50,984 nucleotides of DNA from Burkholderia dolosa (GCF_902499135.1 NZ_CABVPR010000043.1:1-50984); one strand, 5' to 3'; counted from the first letter of the stretch, positions 23,932-33,798 are shown. Notes: generated from the sequence alone by a model not told the origin. Numbers and translations: made by a program.

Positions 23932-25206
23932 ATGGCGTTCAGCAAGGTATTGGTGGGATGGATGGCGGCCTGTGCGCTGTCGGCCGCTCAGGCCGGTACG
24001 CTGCCGAACGCAAACGCGACTGCGGGCGCCGCAGCCGGCTCGCTCGCGCATGCCGAGCGCTTCGATTACGGTGCGTCGGGCCTGCCGCAAGTCGCCGCCG
24101 ACCTCAACGAGCAGATCCTCCGCATTCCGGCCGACGCGTCGGGCGCCGTCACGCTCGAGGCGACGCTGTTCAAGCCCGACGGCCCCGGCCCGTTCCCGCT
24201 CGTCGTGTTCAACCACGGCAAGAACACCGGCGATCTCCATCTGCAGCCGCGCAGCCGGCCGATCGCGTTCGCGCGCGAATTCGTGCGCCGCGGCTATGCG
24301 GTGATCGCGCCGAACCGCCAGGGTTTTGCCGGTTCCGGCGGCACGTATCGGCAGGAAGGCTGCAACGTCGAAAAGAACGGCCTCGCGCAGGCGGCGGACG
24401 TCGACGCGACGATCCGCTACATGTCTCGCCAGCCGTACGTCGACGCGGCGCGCATCGTCGTCGCCGGCACGTCGCACGGCGGGCTCGTATCGGTCGCGTA
24501 CGGCACCGAAGCCGCGCCCGGCGTGCGCGGGATCATCAATTTCTCCGGCGGGCTGCGCCAGGATCTGTGCGACGGCTGGCAGCGCAATCTCGTCGACGCG
24601 TTCGACCGCTACGGCGCGCACACGGCCGTCCGGTCGCTGTGGCTGTACGGCGACAACGATTCGGTATGGACGCCCGAGCTCGTCGCGCAGATGCATGACG
24701 CGTACGTGTCGCACGGCACGCAGGCGCAGTTCGTCGATTTCGGCCGCTACAAGAACGACGCGCACCGGCTGATCGTCGATCGCGACGGCGTGTCGGTCTG
24801 GTGGCCGGCCGTGCACGCATTCCTCGCGCAGCTCGGCATGCCGACCGCCGTGCGTTATGCGGTCGCGAATCCGCATGAGCCGAACGCGACCGGCTATGCG
24901 TCGATCGACGCGGTCGATGCGGTGCCGTATCTCGACGAAGCCGGCCGCGAAGGCTATCGCCGCTTCCTCGGCCAGCATCCGAGCCGCGCGTTCGCGGTGT
25001 CCGCCGAAGGCGCGTGGTCGTGGGCCGAAGGCGGCGACGATCCGATGGCGCTCGCGCTCGACAACTGCGCGAAACAGGGCGCGGGCCCGTGCCGGCTGTA
25101 TGCGGTCGACGATCGCGTCGTGTGGAATGCGAACGCGACGCAGACGGCCGACAGCGGCGCCGTCGCTGCGCGCGACGCCGATACGCACGCGCTCGCCTCG
25201 CGCTGA
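23932..25206 (+). CDS. secreted alpha/beta hydrolase, dienelactone-hydrolase-like
   Basis: A 424-aa protein. The signal peptide is MAFSKVLVGWMAACALSAAQA (cleavage near 21), so export to the periplasm or beyond is likely. The fold opens with PLVVFNHGKNTGD and YAVIAPNRQGFAGSGG. The nucleophile elbow is GTSHGG (Ser about 183), with LYGDNDSVWTPE giving the acid and a downstream His (NDAHRLI) completing a plausible triad. After the hydrolase domain (about 50-305) an extra domain of about 120 residues contains GYRRFLGQHPSRAFAVSAEG and Cys pairs (DNCAKQGAGPCRLYAVDD). Substrate unknown. It appears monocistronic. Confidence 0.85.
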   Translation: MAFSKVLVGWMAACALSAAQAGTLPNANATAGAAAGSLAHAERFDYGASGLPQVAADLNEQILRIPADASGAVTLEATLFKPDGPGPFPLVVFNHGKNTGDLHLQPRSRPIAFAREFVRRGYAVIAPNRQGFAGSGGTYRQEGCNVEKNGLAQAADVDATIRYMSRQPYVDAARIVVAGTSHGGLVSVAYGTEAAPGVRGIINFSGGLRQDLCDGWQRNLVDAFDRYGAHTAVRSLWLYGDNDSVWTPELVAQMHDAYVSHGTQAQFVDFGRYKNDAHRLIVDRDGVSVWWPAVHAFLAQLGMPTAVRYAVANPHEPNATGYASIDAVDAVPYLDEAGREGYRRFLGQHPSRAFAVSAEGAWSWAEGGDDPMALALDNCAKQGAGPCRLYAVDDRVVWNANATQTADSGAVAARDADTHALASR

Positions 25207-25642
25207 CGCGCGTTTTCTCCTGCCGCTTTCATTCCCCTTTCTTGGCGCGCTTCGCGCATGCGCCCCGTGAGCGTGCTCGAGCGCGGCGCGGTCGTGCCGT
25301 TCCCCGCTCTTTTTTCGCGCTTCACGCACGCGTCGCGCGTTATCGCCGGCCTGCGCAACGCGCTCGCGCCCCCTTCGCTCCCCAATTTTCGCCATCGCGC
25401 GCCGCCCGCGCCGCACGATTTTTTCTGTCGGGCGGGCGCACTCGGACGTCGTCATCTGCGCGCATTTCGGCACATCTGAACCGTACCGTCCGAAGCTGCT
25501 CCGAACTACGCCGAACTCCCGCCCAGCAAGGCTTTGCGCCGTTTGTAACCGGTAGTGCAACGCGCGGCGGAACACGCTAATCTCAGCGCGTTTTTGTGTC
25601 GCCGCGCGGATCCCGAGCGATGCCGCGCCACCCGGAGTTGCC
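25207..25642. other. intergenic region upstream of bioA, with a candidate promoter
   Basis: A 436-bp spacer with no convincing gene. GTGCAA (25555-25560), 17 bp and TAATCT (25578-25583) form a possible promoter about 60 bp before the bioA start. A TTGTAACC at 25543-25550 resembles half of a BirA bio operator but has no matching second half. Confidence 0.4.
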
Positions 25643-26989
25643 TTGAGTACGCGAACCCCCGACGACTGGGTCGCGCGCAGCCTGCGCGCGGTCTGGCATC
25701 CCTGCACCCAGATGAAGCACCACGAGCGGCTGCCGCTCGTTCCCGTCGCGCGCGGCGCGGGCGTATGGCTGTACGACCGCGACGGCCGCCGCTACTTCGA
25801 CGCGATCAGCTCGTGGTGGGTCAACCTGTTCGGCCATGCGAACCCCGACATCAACGCGGCGCTGAAGCAGCAGCTCGACACGCTCGAACACGCGATGCTC
25901 GCCGGCTGCACGCACGAACCGGCGATCGAACTCGCGGAGCGGCTGCATGCGCTCACCGCGCATACGCTGGGCCATGCGTTCTTCGCGTCCGACGGCGCGT
26001 CCGCAGTCGAGATCGCGCTGAAGATGAGCTTCCACGCGTGGCGCAACCGCGGCCGCGCGGACAAGCGCGAATTCGTCTGCGTCGCGAACGGCTATCACGG
26101 CGAGACGATCGGCGCGCTCGGCGTGACCGACGTCGCGCTATTCAAGGACGCGTACGACCCGCTGATCCGCCACGCGCACGTCGTCGCGTCGCCCGATGCG
26201 CGCGGCGCGCAGCCGGGCGAGACCGCCGCCGACGTCGCGGGCCGCGCGCTCGCCGACGTGCGCAAGCTGTTCGCCGAACGCGCGGACCGGATCGCCGCGC
26301 TGATCGTCGAGCCGCTCGTGCAATGCGCGGCCGGCATGGCGATGCACGATCCGTCCTACGTGCGCGGGCTACGCGCGCTGTGCGACGAATTCGGCGTGCA
26401 TCTGATCGCCGACGAGATCGCGGTCGGCTGCGGCCGCACCGGCACGTTCTTCGCGTGCGAGCAGGCCGGCGTATGGCCCGACTTCCTGTGCCTGTCCAAA
26501 GGCATCAGCGGCGGCTATCTGCCGCTGTCGCTGGTGCTCACGCGCGACGACGTCTACGCGGCGTTCTACGACGACGACACGACGCGCGGCTTCCTGCATT
26601 CGCATTCGTACACCGGCAATCCGCTCGCGTGCCGCGCGGCGCTCGCGACGCTCGATCTGTTCGCGCGCGACGACGTGCTCGCGCGCAATGCACGCAAGTC
26701 GGCCGCGCTGCGCGCCGCGCTCGCGCCGCTCGACACGCATCCGCAGGTGCGCCATCTGCGCGAACGCGGCACGCTGTTCGCGTTCGACGTCGCGCTCGAC
26801 GGCGACGCCGCACGCGGCTTCTCGCGGCGCTTCTTCGAGCGCGCACTCGAACGCGAGCTGCTGCTGCGCCCGATCGGCACGACCGTCTATTTGATGCCGC
26901 CGTACGTGATGACCGACGACGACATCGCATGGCTCGCGCAGCGCACGCGCGACACGCTCGACGCGACGCTCGAGGAGATCGGCCGATGA
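25643..26989 (+). CDS. bioA: adenosylmethionine--8-amino-7-oxononanoate aminotransferase
   Basis: A 448-aa class III aminotransferase. It begins at TTG (25643), with CGGAG (25632-25636) 6 bases upstream; the first residues [20 protein letters not shown] are a standard BioA start and no ATG fits. Family features: [10 protein letters not shown] (about 19-28), [29 protein letters not shown], the PLP-associated Asp in [14 protein letters not shown], and the PLP lysine Lys286 in [13 protein letters not shown]. It transfers the amino group of S-adenosylmethionine to KAPA, giving DAPA, the third-last step of biotin synthesis. The stop overlaps the bioF start (ATGA), so the two are translationally coupled. 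Confidence 0.96.
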   Translation: MSTRTPDDWVARSLRAVWHPCTQMKHHERLPLVPVARGAGVWLYDRDGRRYFDAISSWWVNLFGHANPDINAALKQQLDTLEHAMLAGCTHEPAIELAERLHALTAHTLGHAFFASDGASAVEIALKMSFHAWRNRGRADKREFVCVANGYHGETIGALGVTDVALFKDAYDPLIRHAHVVASPDARGAQPGETAADVAGRALADVRKLFAERADRIAALIVEPLVQCAAGMAMHDPSYVRGLRALCDEFGVHLIADEIAVGCGRTGTFFACEQAGVWPDFLCLSKGISGGYLPLSLVLTRDDVYAAFYDDDTTRGFLHSHSYTGNPLACRAALATLDLFARDDVLARNARKSAALRAALAPLDTHPQVRHLRERGTLFAFDVALDGDAARGFSRRFFERALERELLLRPIGTTVYLMPPYVMTDDDIAWLAQRTRDTLDATLEEIGR

Positions 26990-28170
26990 ACCTGCTCGAC
27001 ACGCTGCAGCGCGGGCTCGCCGATCTCGATGCGCAAGGGCTGCGCCGCGTACGCCGCATCGCCGATACCGCGTGCGATGCGCACATGAGCGTCGACGGCC
27101 GCAAAATCGTCGGCTTCGCGAGCAACGACTATCTCGGCCTCGCCGCGCACCCGGCGCTCGTCGCCGCGTTCGGCGAAGGCGCGCAGCGCTACGGATCGGG
27201 CAGCGGCGGCTCGCACCTGCTCGGCGGCCATTCGCGCGCGCACGCGAAGCTCGAGGACGAGCTCGCCGGCTTCGCGGGCGGCTTCTGCGACGCGCCGCGC
27301 GCGCTGTACTTCAGCACCGGCTACATGGCGAACCTCGCGGCGCTGACCGCGCTGACCGGCAAGCAAGCGGCGATCTTCTCCGACGCGCTGAACCACGCGT
27401 CGCTGATCGACGGCGCGCGGCTGTCGCGCGCGCACGTGCACGTCTATCCGCACGCGGACACGGCCGCGCTCGCCGCGCTGCTCGAAGCGTCCGACGCCGA
27501 CACCAAGCTGATCGTCACCGACACCGTGTTCAGCATGGACGGCGACGTCGCACCGCTCGCCGAACTCGTCGCGCTCGCCGAGCGCCACGGCGCGTGGCTC
27601 GTCGTCGACGACGCGCACGGCTTCGGCGTGCTCGGCCCGCAGGGCCGCGGCTCGCTCGCGGCCGCCGCGCTGCGCTCGCCGCACATCGTGTACGTCGGCA
27701 CGCTCGGCAAGGCGGCCGGCGTCGCGGGCGCATTCGTCGTCGCGCACGAGACGGTGATCGAATGGCTGATCCAGCGCGCGCGCAGCTACATCTTCACGAC
27801 GGCCGCGCCGCCGGCCGTCGCGCACGCGGTGTCGGCGAGCCTGACGATCATCGCCGGCGACGAAGGCGACGCGCGCCGCGCGCATCTGGCCGCGCTGATC
27901 GAGCGCACGCGCGCGCTGCTGCGCGCGACGCGCTGGCAGCCGGTCGATTCGCACACGGCCGTGCAGCCGCTCGTGATCGGCAGCAACGATGCGACGCTCG
28001 CTGCGATGCGCGCGCTGGATGCGCACGGCCTGTGGGTGCCCGCGATCCGGCCGCCGACGGTGCCGGCCGGCACGTCGCGGCTGCGCATCTCGTTGTCGGC
28101 CGCGCATTCGTTCGACGATCTCGCGCGGCTCGAGGCCGCGCTGATCGAAGCCAGCGAGGGTGCAGCATGA
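26986..28170 (+). CDS. bioF: 8-amino-7-oxononanoate synthase
   Basis: A 394-aa alpha-oxoamine synthase. The start at 26986 overlaps the bioA stop by four bases. Motifs: [10 protein letters not shown] (about 44-53), [37 protein letters not shown] (Asp208, His211) and the PLP lysine Lys242 in [14 protein letters not shown]. It condenses pimeloyl-ACP with L-alanine to KAPA. Pimeloyl-ACP must come from the BioC/BioH route or an equivalent, and those genes are not in this window. The gene is coupled to bioD by another ATGA overlap. Confidence 0.96.
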   Translation: MNLLDTLQRGLADLDAQGLRRVRRIADTACDAHMSVDGRKIVGFASNDYLGLAAHPALVAAFGEGAQRYGSGSGGSHLLGGHSRAHAKLEDELAGFAGGFCDAPRALYFSTGYMANLAALTALTGKQAAIFSDALNHASLIDGARLSRAHVHVYPHADTAALAALLEASDADTKLIVTDTVFSMDGDVAPLAELVALAERHGAWLVVDDAHGFGVLGPQGRGSLAAAALRSPHIVYVGTLGKAAGVAGAFVVAHETVIEWLIQRARSYIFTTAAPPAVAHAVSASLTIIAGDEGDARRAHLAALIERTRALLRATRWQPVDSHTAVQPLVIGSNDATLAAMRALDAHGLWVPAIRPPTVPAGTSRLRISLSAAHSFDDLARLEAALIEASEGAA

Positions 28171-28886
28171 ACGCACCGCTTTCGCTTTTCGTGACCGGCA
28201 CCGATACCGAGATCGGCAAGACGTTCGTGTCGGCCGCGATGCTGCACGGCTTCGCGCGGCACGGGCTGCGCGCCGCAGCACTCAAGCCGGTCGCGGCCGG
28301 CGCATACGAGCGCGATGGCGTATGGCGCAACGAGGATGCCGATCAGCTCGACGCGGCCGCGAACGTCGTGCTGCCGCCCGCGCTGCGCACGCCGTTCCTG
28401 CTGAAGGCGCCGGCTGCGCCGCACATCGTCGCCGCGCACGAAGGCGTGACGCTCGACATCGACACGATCGTCGCGTGCCATCGCGAAGCGATGACGCGCG
28501 CGGACGTCGTCGTCGTCGAAGGCGTCGGCGGCTTTCGCGTGCCGCTGAACGACGCGCAGGACACCGCCGATCTGGCCGTCGCGCTCGGCCTGCCGGTCGT
28601 GCTCGTCGTCGGCGTGCGGCTCGGCTGCATCAGCCACGCGCTACTGACCGCCGACGCGATCGCCGCACGCGGCCTCACGCTGGCGGGCTGGGTCGCGAAC
28701 CACGTCGATCCGGCGATGTCGTTCGCGGACGAGAACGTCGCGACGATCCGCGACTGGCTCGCACGCGAGCATCGTGCGCCGCTCGTCGGCCGCATTGCGC
28801 ACATGAACCCGGCCGAACCCGAATCCGCCGCGTCGATGCTCGACATCGCCGCGCTCGTCGACACGCTGCGCGCCGCGCAGCGTTGA
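28167..28886 (+). CDS. bioD: ATP-dependent dethiobiotin synthetase
   Basis: A 239-aa protein. The P-loop is [10 protein letters not shown] (11-20). Further features are [12 protein letters not shown] (about 37-48), [15 protein letters not shown] (about 113-127, the substrate loop) and [10 protein letters not shown] near the nucleotide base site. It closes the ureido ring of DAPA with CO2 and ATP, forming dethiobiotin. The ATG overlaps the bioF stop. bioB follows after 35 bp. Confidence 0.96.
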   Translation: MNAPLSLFVTGTDTEIGKTFVSAAMLHGFARHGLRAAALKPVAAGAYERDGVWRNEDADQLDAAANVVLPPALRTPFLLKAPAAPHIVAAHEGVTLDIDTIVACHREAMTRADVVVVEGVGGFRVPLNDAQDTADLAVALGLPVVLVVGVRLGCISHALLTADAIAARGLTLAGWVANHVDPAMSFADENVATIRDWLAREHRAPLVGRIAHMNPAEPESAASMLDIAALVDTLRAAQR

Positions 28887-28921
28887 CGCCTCCTTCCCGC
28901 ATTCACGACAGGAAAACCACC

Positions 28922-29941
28922 ATGACTCAAGCCCAGACCGCCGCCGTGCAGCCCGACGCGATCGCCGTGGCCGCGCCGGCTCCGCAGCGCTGGCGCGTCG
29001 CCGACGTCGTCGCGCTGTTCGAACTCCCGTTCAACGATCTGATCTTCCGCGCGCAGCAGGTGCATCGCGAGCACTTCGACGCGAATGCGGTGCAGCTGTC
29101 GACGCTGCTGTCGATCAAGACCGGCGGCTGCGAGGAAGACTGCGGCTACTGCTCGCAATCGGCCCATCACGACACGGGCCTGAAGGCGGAGAAGCTGATG
29201 GACGTCGACGCGGTGCTCGACGCCGCACGCGCGGCGAAGGCGAACGGCGCGAGCCGCTTCTGCATGGGCGCCGCGTGGCGCAACCCGAAGGAGCGTCACA
29301 TGCCGGCGCTGACCGAGATGGTGCGCGGCGTGAAGGCGCTCGGCCTCGAAACCTGCATGACGCTCGGCATGCTCGAGGACGAGCAGGCGCAGCAGCTCGC
29401 CGAAGCGGGCCTCGACTACTACAACCACAACCTCGACACGTCGCCCGAGTTCTACGGACAGGTGATCTCGACGCGCACGTACCAGGATCGCCTCGACACG
29501 CTCGACCGCGTGCGCGACGCGGGGATCAACGTGTGCTGCGGCGGCATCATCGGAATGGGCGAGTCGCGCCGCGAGCGCGCGGGGCTGATTTCGCAGCTCG
29601 CGAACCTGAATCCGTATCCGGAATCGGTGCCGATCAACAATCTCGTCGCGATCGAAGGCACACCGCTCGCCGGCACCGCGCCGCTCGACCCGTTCGAGTT
29701 CGTGCGCACGATCGCGGTCGCGCGCATCACGATGCCGAAGGCCGTCGTGCGTCTGTCGGCCGGGCGCGAGCAGCTCGACGACGCGATGCAGGCGCTGTGC
29801 TTCCTCGCGGGCGCGAACTCGATGTTCTACGGCGACCAGTTGCTGACGACGAGCAACCCGCAGACGCAGAAGGACCGGCAGCTGTTCGAGCGTCTCGGGA
29901 TCCGCGCGAGTCAGCCGGATGCGCTCGCGGAAGGGGTGTGA
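28922..29941 (+). CDS. bioB: biotin synthase
   Basis: A 339-aa radical SAM enzyme. The cluster motif CxxxCxxC is Cys70, Cys74 and Cys77 ([14 protein letters not shown]). Later features are [48 protein letters not shown] and the end [18 protein letters not shown]. It inserts sulfur into dethiobiotin, using a sacrificial [2Fe-2S] cluster. It is the last gene of bioA-bioF-bioD-bioB and is followed at once by an intrinsic terminator. AGGAAA lies upstream of the ATG. Confidence 0.97.
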   Translation: MTQAQTAAVQPDAIAVAAPAPQRWRVADVVALFELPFNDLIFRAQQVHREHFDANAVQLSTLLSIKTGGCEEDCGYCSQSAHHDTGLKAEKLMDVDAVLDAARAAKANGASRFCMGAAWRNPKERHMPALTEMVRGVKALGLETCMTLGMLEDEQAQQLAEAGLDYYNHNLDTSPEFYGQVISTRTYQDRLDTLDRVRDAGINVCCGGIIGMGESRRERAGLISQLANLNPYPESVPINNLVAIEGTPLAGTAPLDPFEFVRTIAVARITMPKAVVRLSAGREQLDDAMQALCFLAGANSMFYGDQLLTTSNPQTQKDRQLFERLGIRASQPDALAEGV

Positions 29942-29961
29942 TGCTACGCGGGGTGTGATGG

Positions 29962-29988
29962 AAAGCCGGGGTGGGTCCCGGCTTTTTT
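29962..29988 (+). terminator. intrinsic terminator of the bio operon
   Basis: The stem AAGCCGGG / CCCGGCTT has a 6-base loop and is followed by a T-run. It also marks the left side of the lower-GC insert. Confidence 0.9.
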
Positions 29989-30478
29989 GTTCTTTGGGGA
30001 TTTCTGTGGATGGCCCTTGTCGAACCGGAGCGGTCGGTCATGGAGTGACGCATCCAAGGGCGACTATCCGAGTGGTCCGGTCATACAAGTCGGCGCCTCC
30101 GAAACAGCGGTGGGTCAATGTGGCTGTTCGAGTATCGCCGTATGATTGGCAGACATCCCCGTACCGCTTATTCGGACGGACACCTCGATTTAGGAGGCGT
30201 GACCTACGAGGCATATGGCAAGCGAAGGCGTTGGGGGTTGAATTACGGTTTCTGTTCGTGATGTGGGCTGCATCGCATGATCCATCAGCCCGCTGAACTG
30301 CGGCTCGTTTCGCGACCGGCAATGAAACACATGGTAGCCAAACCGCCTGCACGCAAAAAAACGACGTATCAGAGCGGCCAGACGCAAATCTGTGCCGCTC
30401 GTAGTACAGTCCTTGGCGCAACGATCTTAATGCTGTATTACGTATAACTTACGGTGACGCTTCATAAGCGCTATAAAA
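29989..30478. other. lower-GC leader region of the OLD/HEPN insert
   Basis: About 490 bp with a base composition nearer 50-55% GC than the flanks. Short open frames exist on both strands (for example 30038-30421 minus), but none has a convincing start or recognisable product. I found no integrase, tRNA or attachment repeat. The right end contains the candidate promoter listed separately. CGCTT (30458-30462) and AAGCG (30466-30470) form a small inverted repeat just before the ATPase start and replace a normal ribosome-binding site. Confidence 0.5.
30413..30441 (+). promoter_or_regulatory. candidate promoter of the OLD-like ATPase gene
   Basis: TTGGCG (30413-30418), 17 bp, then TATTAC (30436-30441), 37 bp before the start codon. 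The surrounding sequence is AT-rich for this genome. Confidence 0.4.
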
Positions 30479-32008
30479 ATGCCAAATACAATAGAGATCA
30501 ATAACCTAAAACACATTCGCACGCTCTCCTTCGAAGTACCCCCGCACGGCGTCCACTTGCTGTCCGGCTCGAACGGTGCAGGGAAAACATCGGTCCTAGC
30601 GTGCTTGCGAAGGATCGGTCACCCCAACGCTTTTGCGCAGCATTTTCGGCCGTCACAAATTTCCGATGCACTCGACAACTTCGACGGGGCAGAGATCGTC
30701 TATACGGTAAACGGCCGTCGCGTCACCTATGCTTACGCTGGTGAACGATGGGTGCCTCGCCCAAGGTCTGCTACCCGCCTGCTGCAAAATTTTGGATATC
30801 CGACCGTTATCTATGTTGGCGCAACGGCTGACCGCATCACTCCTCGACCTGAGGATTTTCGACCTGCTCGCATAAGGCCGGCCCCACAGGCTCTACGTGA
30901 TGCTGCGAACGAAATACTTGAGACCAACAAATTTGAGGCACTCAAGGTCATTAACTTAACGCCCGGTGGCGGTAACCCTGCGTTTGTGCTGCAGACCAAG
31001 GCCCCCCCTCAAGCGAAGTACATATCTGAGCGCAATCTCAGTCTTGGCGAGCTTTGCGTTGTGAAGCTAATCCGCAGTTTGCTGACTTGCGCCAACAACT
31101 CTCTGATTCTGATAGATGAACTGGAGCTTGCTCTTCATCCGCGAGCACAGATTGGCCTTTTGCGGTACCTGCAGACGATCGCGCAGGACAAGCAGTTGAC
31201 AATCATTTTTTCGACGCATTCTGTCAGCCTGTTGAAGCGAGTGCCTCGCGAAAGGATCATTTTTCTAGAGGCTGACAATGGCAACGTTTCGACGGTAAAA
31301 GGATGTTTCCCCACGTATGCTCTGGGCAATATCGCGTACGATGAAGAACGTGGCCCCGACCTCGTTATATACGTTGAAGACGAGGCAGCCTTGTATGCGA
31401 CGGAAGCACTGACTCAACTTGCAATCAGCCATAGGTTCAGGGATGACGAGCCTCTTTTTCCCACGGTACACGTGATTCCAATCGGTCCTTTCATGAGCGT
31501 CGTCCGGTTTCTTGATCGAAGCCGAGCCTTGCTTCCCATATCGTGTACCTCGGTGGCGCTTCTTGACCGAGACGTCAAGGCAGAGACCATCGCGAATTGG
31601 GAAGCGGAACACAATCACGCCGCTCTTGCTGAATTTCAGCGACACGAACAAACCATCGACTATCTGCCATGGACGCCCGAGGTAGCTTTTGTCGATTTTC
31701 TGAGAAATCACCGACAAACAGCACTCAGATCGATTCAGCAGCATTTCCGTAACGTTCACCTTAACTACAGCAATGCCGACATCGGTGATATCCCAGTCGC
31801 CGCAGGCAGCGACCAACGCAATAGGTGTAAGACAGCCTTCCGCAACGTCGTTGCCCGGATCGCTGGCGGATTACCGAATGACTCTGAGGCCGACGTTCGC
31901 AAAGCCTTGATTCGCCTGTTCGCGCAATGGTACTGGGACAATAACAGGGCGACGGTGCTGCAACTTGTCGGACCTCACCTTGCAGCAGCGATGAGGCAGC
32001 AGCAATAG
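30479..32008 (+). CDS. OLD-like protein: ABC-type AAA ATPase with probable TOPRIM nuclease domain
   Basis: A 509-aa protein. N-terminal ATPase (about 1-285): Walker A GSNGAGKTS at 30-38, the signature LSLGE at 187-191, Walker B LILIDELE at 209-216 (Asp213, Glu214) and the switch His247 in FSTHS. No long coiled coil separates the halves, as expected for a compact AAA_15/AAA_21-type ATPase. A second domain starts near GPDLVIYVEDEAALYATEAL (Glu300) and continues to SVALLDRDVKAET (Asp363, Asp365). A Glu on one strand followed by DxD fits a TOPRIM metal site. ATPase plus TOPRIM is the plan of OLD nucleases, of GajA and, as two chains, of PARIS. GC content and codon use differ from the bio genes. 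The HEPN gene follows after 119 bp. A defence role is inference. Confidence 0.75.
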   Translation: MPNTIEINNLKHIRTLSFEVPPHGVHLLSGSNGAGKTSVLACLRRIGHPNAFAQHFRPSQISDALDNFDGAEIVYTVNGRRVTYAYAGERWVPRPRSATRLLQNFGYPTVIYVGATADRITPRPEDFRPARIRPAPQALRDAANEILETNKFEALKVINLTPGGGNPAFVLQTKAPPQAKYISERNLSLGELCVVKLIRSLLTCANNSLILIDELELALHPRAQIGLLRYLQTIAQDKQLTIIFSTHSVSLLKRVPRERIIFLEADNGNVSTVKGCFPTYALGNIAYDEERGPDLVIYVEDEAALYATEALTQLAISHRFRDDEPLFPTVHVIPIGPFMSVVRFLDRSRALLPISCTSVALLDRDVKAETIANWEAEHNHAALAEFQRHEQTIDYLPWTPEVAFVDFLRNHRQTALRSIQQHFRNVHLNYSNADIGDIPVAAGSDQRNRCKTAFRNVVARIAGGLPNDSEADVRKALIRLFAQWYWDNNRATVLQLVGPHLAAAMRQQQ

Positions 32009-32127
32009 AAGAGATGGAAAGGCAAGACCGGCGGGGAACTCGCCAGTCGCAAGTGGCTGATGCCGAAGTCGAAGCCGCCACCCAGAGGTGGCGACCATAA
32101 CGTCAGTCATGCAATCACGGAGAGCAT

Positions 32128-32928
32128 ATGGCAATTGAAATCGACGCGGAGACAGAGCTTAAGCTGCTTGAAAATTCGATGCGCGATGTTATTCAGATCG
32201 TTCTCAAGAATAAATTCGGCCCTCAGTGGCTCAACAACCTGAAAGTGAGTCCAGAGAGAGTTGAGCGGTGGAGGGAACGGCTGGAGACTGAGAAAAAAAG
32301 GCTCCCTGGCAAGGCGCTTGACGGTCGATTGCTCTACTATTCCGATTTTTACGACATTAATACAATCATAAGAAAACACTGGAGCGATGGATTTAGCGAT
32401 GTATTTGGCGATCTTAAAACAATAGAGATTTTTCTGGGGCAAATGGAGAAGCTACGCGATCCCAATGCACACAGACGGGAACTTACGAATCACCAGAAAT
32501 GCCTGATTGCGGGCATTTCTGGCGAATTGAGAATTCAAATCATGCAGTACCGTGGAAAAGGGGAAAACGTGGATAGTTATTTTGCGGTTATCGAAGCGAT
32601 CAAGGACAATCTGGGAAATAGTTATCCCTGTCCCCACGGCGGCAACATGGTGATTGCAGAGCAGATACTGCGTGTAGGTGACACCATCGAGTTCTACGTC
32701 ACTTCAACCGATCCTAACGGCGGGCAGCTTGAGTACTCGATTGCACGCAGTGGCAAGCCGGAAGATTGGCAGAAGGAAAATCACAAGACGATCACGCTAA
32801 CTGAAGAGCACATCGGAAAGTTCTGTGATTTCAGCATAAGAATTCGCACTGACAAACCTTATACGGCGCTCAACGGTTACGACGACATTGTGTCCTTTCG
32901 ATACACCGTCTTGCCGGTCGAGAAGTAA
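32128..32928 (+). CDS. HEPN (Swt1-like) domain protein with beta-rich C-terminal half
   Basis: A 266-aa protein with GGAGA 5 bases before the ATG. The N-terminal helical half (about 8-145) reads ELKLLENSMRDVIQIVLKNK, then RLLYYSDFYDINTIIRKHW, DVFGDLKTIEIFLGQMEKLR and RDPNAH at 110-115. This order (paired helices, YxDF segment, then R-x4-H) matches HEPN domains of the Swt1-like type, whose Arg and His form a ribonuclease site in many toxins. From about 170 the protein changes character: a short Cys/His patch (PCPHGGN), then GDTIEFYVTSTDPNGGQLEY and FCDFSIRIRTDKPYTALNG look like an Ig- or cadherin-like beta sandwich. Its position directly after the ATPase-TOPRIM gene suggests a two-gene unit. 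RNase activity is unproven. Confidence 0.65.
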   Translation: MAIEIDAETELKLLENSMRDVIQIVLKNKFGPQWLNNLKVSPERVERWRERLETEKKRLPGKALDGRLLYYSDFYDINTIIRKHWSDGFSDVFGDLKTIEIFLGQMEKLRDPNAHRRELTNHQKCLIAGISGELRIQIMQYRGKGENVDSYFAVIEAIKDNLGNSYPCPHGGNMVIAEQILRVGDTIEFYVTSTDPNGGQLEYSIARSGKPEDWQKENHKTITLTEEHIGKFCDFSIRIRTDKPYTALNGYDDIVSFRYTVLPVEK

Positions 32929-32983
32929 TGTGAGCGGCGGATTGTGGCCGAATGCCGACGGTCGCGCTACGCTCCCCGGCAAT

Positions 32984-33000
32984 CCCCGAAGGGCCTTTTT
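32984..33000 (+). terminator. weak terminator-like sequence after the HEPN gene
   Basis: CCC-GAA-GGG followed by CC and five T. The stem is only 3-4 bp, so this is a weak call. It lies in the 144-bp spacer before cutC, where GC content returns to the chromosomal level. Confidence 0.25.
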
Positions 33001-33072
33001 CATAGAACCGTCCACACCGCATCGCGCGCAGCACGTGCCGTTGCTGCCCCACCAGCACTGACCGCAGCCCCC

Positions 33073-33798
33073 TCACACCCTCGCCGCCGCCCCATCGATC
33101 GTCGCGCGCACCTTCGCCACCAGCACTTCGTCCACCGGCGCCAGCACCTCGCCGCGCGGCCGCACGCCCGAGCCGAAATGCACCGCGCGCACGCCGGTGG
33201 CCCGCACGAAATCGCCGACCGCGTCGACGGTCAGCCCCGAGCCGGCCAGCACCGTGCACGTCGAGCCCGCAGCCTGCCGCACCATCCGCGCGATCGTCGT
33301 CACCGCGTCGAGCACCGACGGACGGCCGCCCGACGTCAGCACCGACGTGACGGCCGGCACGCGCAGCAGCGCGTCGAATGCCGCATTGAGGTCGCGCGAC
33401 ACGTCGAACGCGCGATGGAACGTCAGATCGCGCCCGTCGGCCGCGGCAGCAACGCGCGCGAGCGCGTCGGCGTCGATCTCGCCGCGCGCATTCAGCGCGC
33501 CGAACACGACGCCGTTCGCACCCGCCGCGACCGCTGCGCGCACGTCGCGCTCGATCACGCGCAGATCGTCGGCGTCGTAGACGAACGAGCGGCTGTGCGG
33601 ACGCACGATCACGTTGACGGGAATCGGCACCGCGGCCACGACGGCCTCGATCAGGCCGACGCTCGGCGTCAGCCCGCCTTCGCCGATCGCGGTCACGAGT
33701 TCGAGGCGGTCGGCGCCCGCGCGGGCGGCGGCCTTTGCATCGCCGACGGTCGTGGCGATCACTTCGAGGAGGACGGAGGATGCGGCGGTTCGGTTCAT
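33073..33798 (-). CDS. cutC: copper homeostasis protein CutC
   Basis: A 241-aa TIM-barrel protein. Start chosen at MNRTAASSVLLEVIATTVGD because the typical CutC opening (LEV then AGADRLELVTAIGEGGLTPS) follows at once; the frame extends 23 codons upstream without a better site. Further family segments are IPVNVIVRPHSRSFVYDADD, LTFHRAFDVSRDLNAAFDAL, VLTSGGRPSVLDAVTTIARM and GVRAVHFGSGVR. CutC is linked to copper tolerance, but its biochemical role is unclear and a direct copper site is disputed. It ends 145 bp from the HEPN gene; the insert lies between bioB and cutC. Confidence 0.92.
   Translation of the reverse strand: MNRTAASSVLLEVIATTVGDAKAAARAGADRLELVTAIGEGGLTPSVGLIEAVVAAVPIPVNVIVRPHSRSFVYDADDLRVIERDVRAAVAAGANGVVFGALNARGEIDADALARVAAAADGRDLTFHRAFDVSRDLNAAFDALLRVPAVTSVLTSGGRPSVLDAVTTIARMVRQAAGSTCTVLAGSGLTVDAVGDFVRATGVRAVHFGSGVRPRGEVLAPVDEVLVAKVRATIDGAAARV

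Noticed and set aside
25543-25560. BirA-type bio operator upstream of bioA
   Set aside because: TTGTAACC matches only one half-site imperfectly and no partner half-site is found at the expected spacing. Many Burkholderia BirA proteins are thought to lack a DNA-binding domain.
30060-30180. tRNA or attachment-site remnant next to bioB
   Set aside because: A GTTCGAGT string suggested a T-arm, but no cloverleaf could be drawn and no matching repeat lies at the right end of the insert.
30038-30421. A 127-aa minus-strand frame in the leader of the OLD/HEPN insert
   Set aside because: No ribosome-binding site, no recognisable domain and a composition rich in Arg/Cys typical of chance frames.
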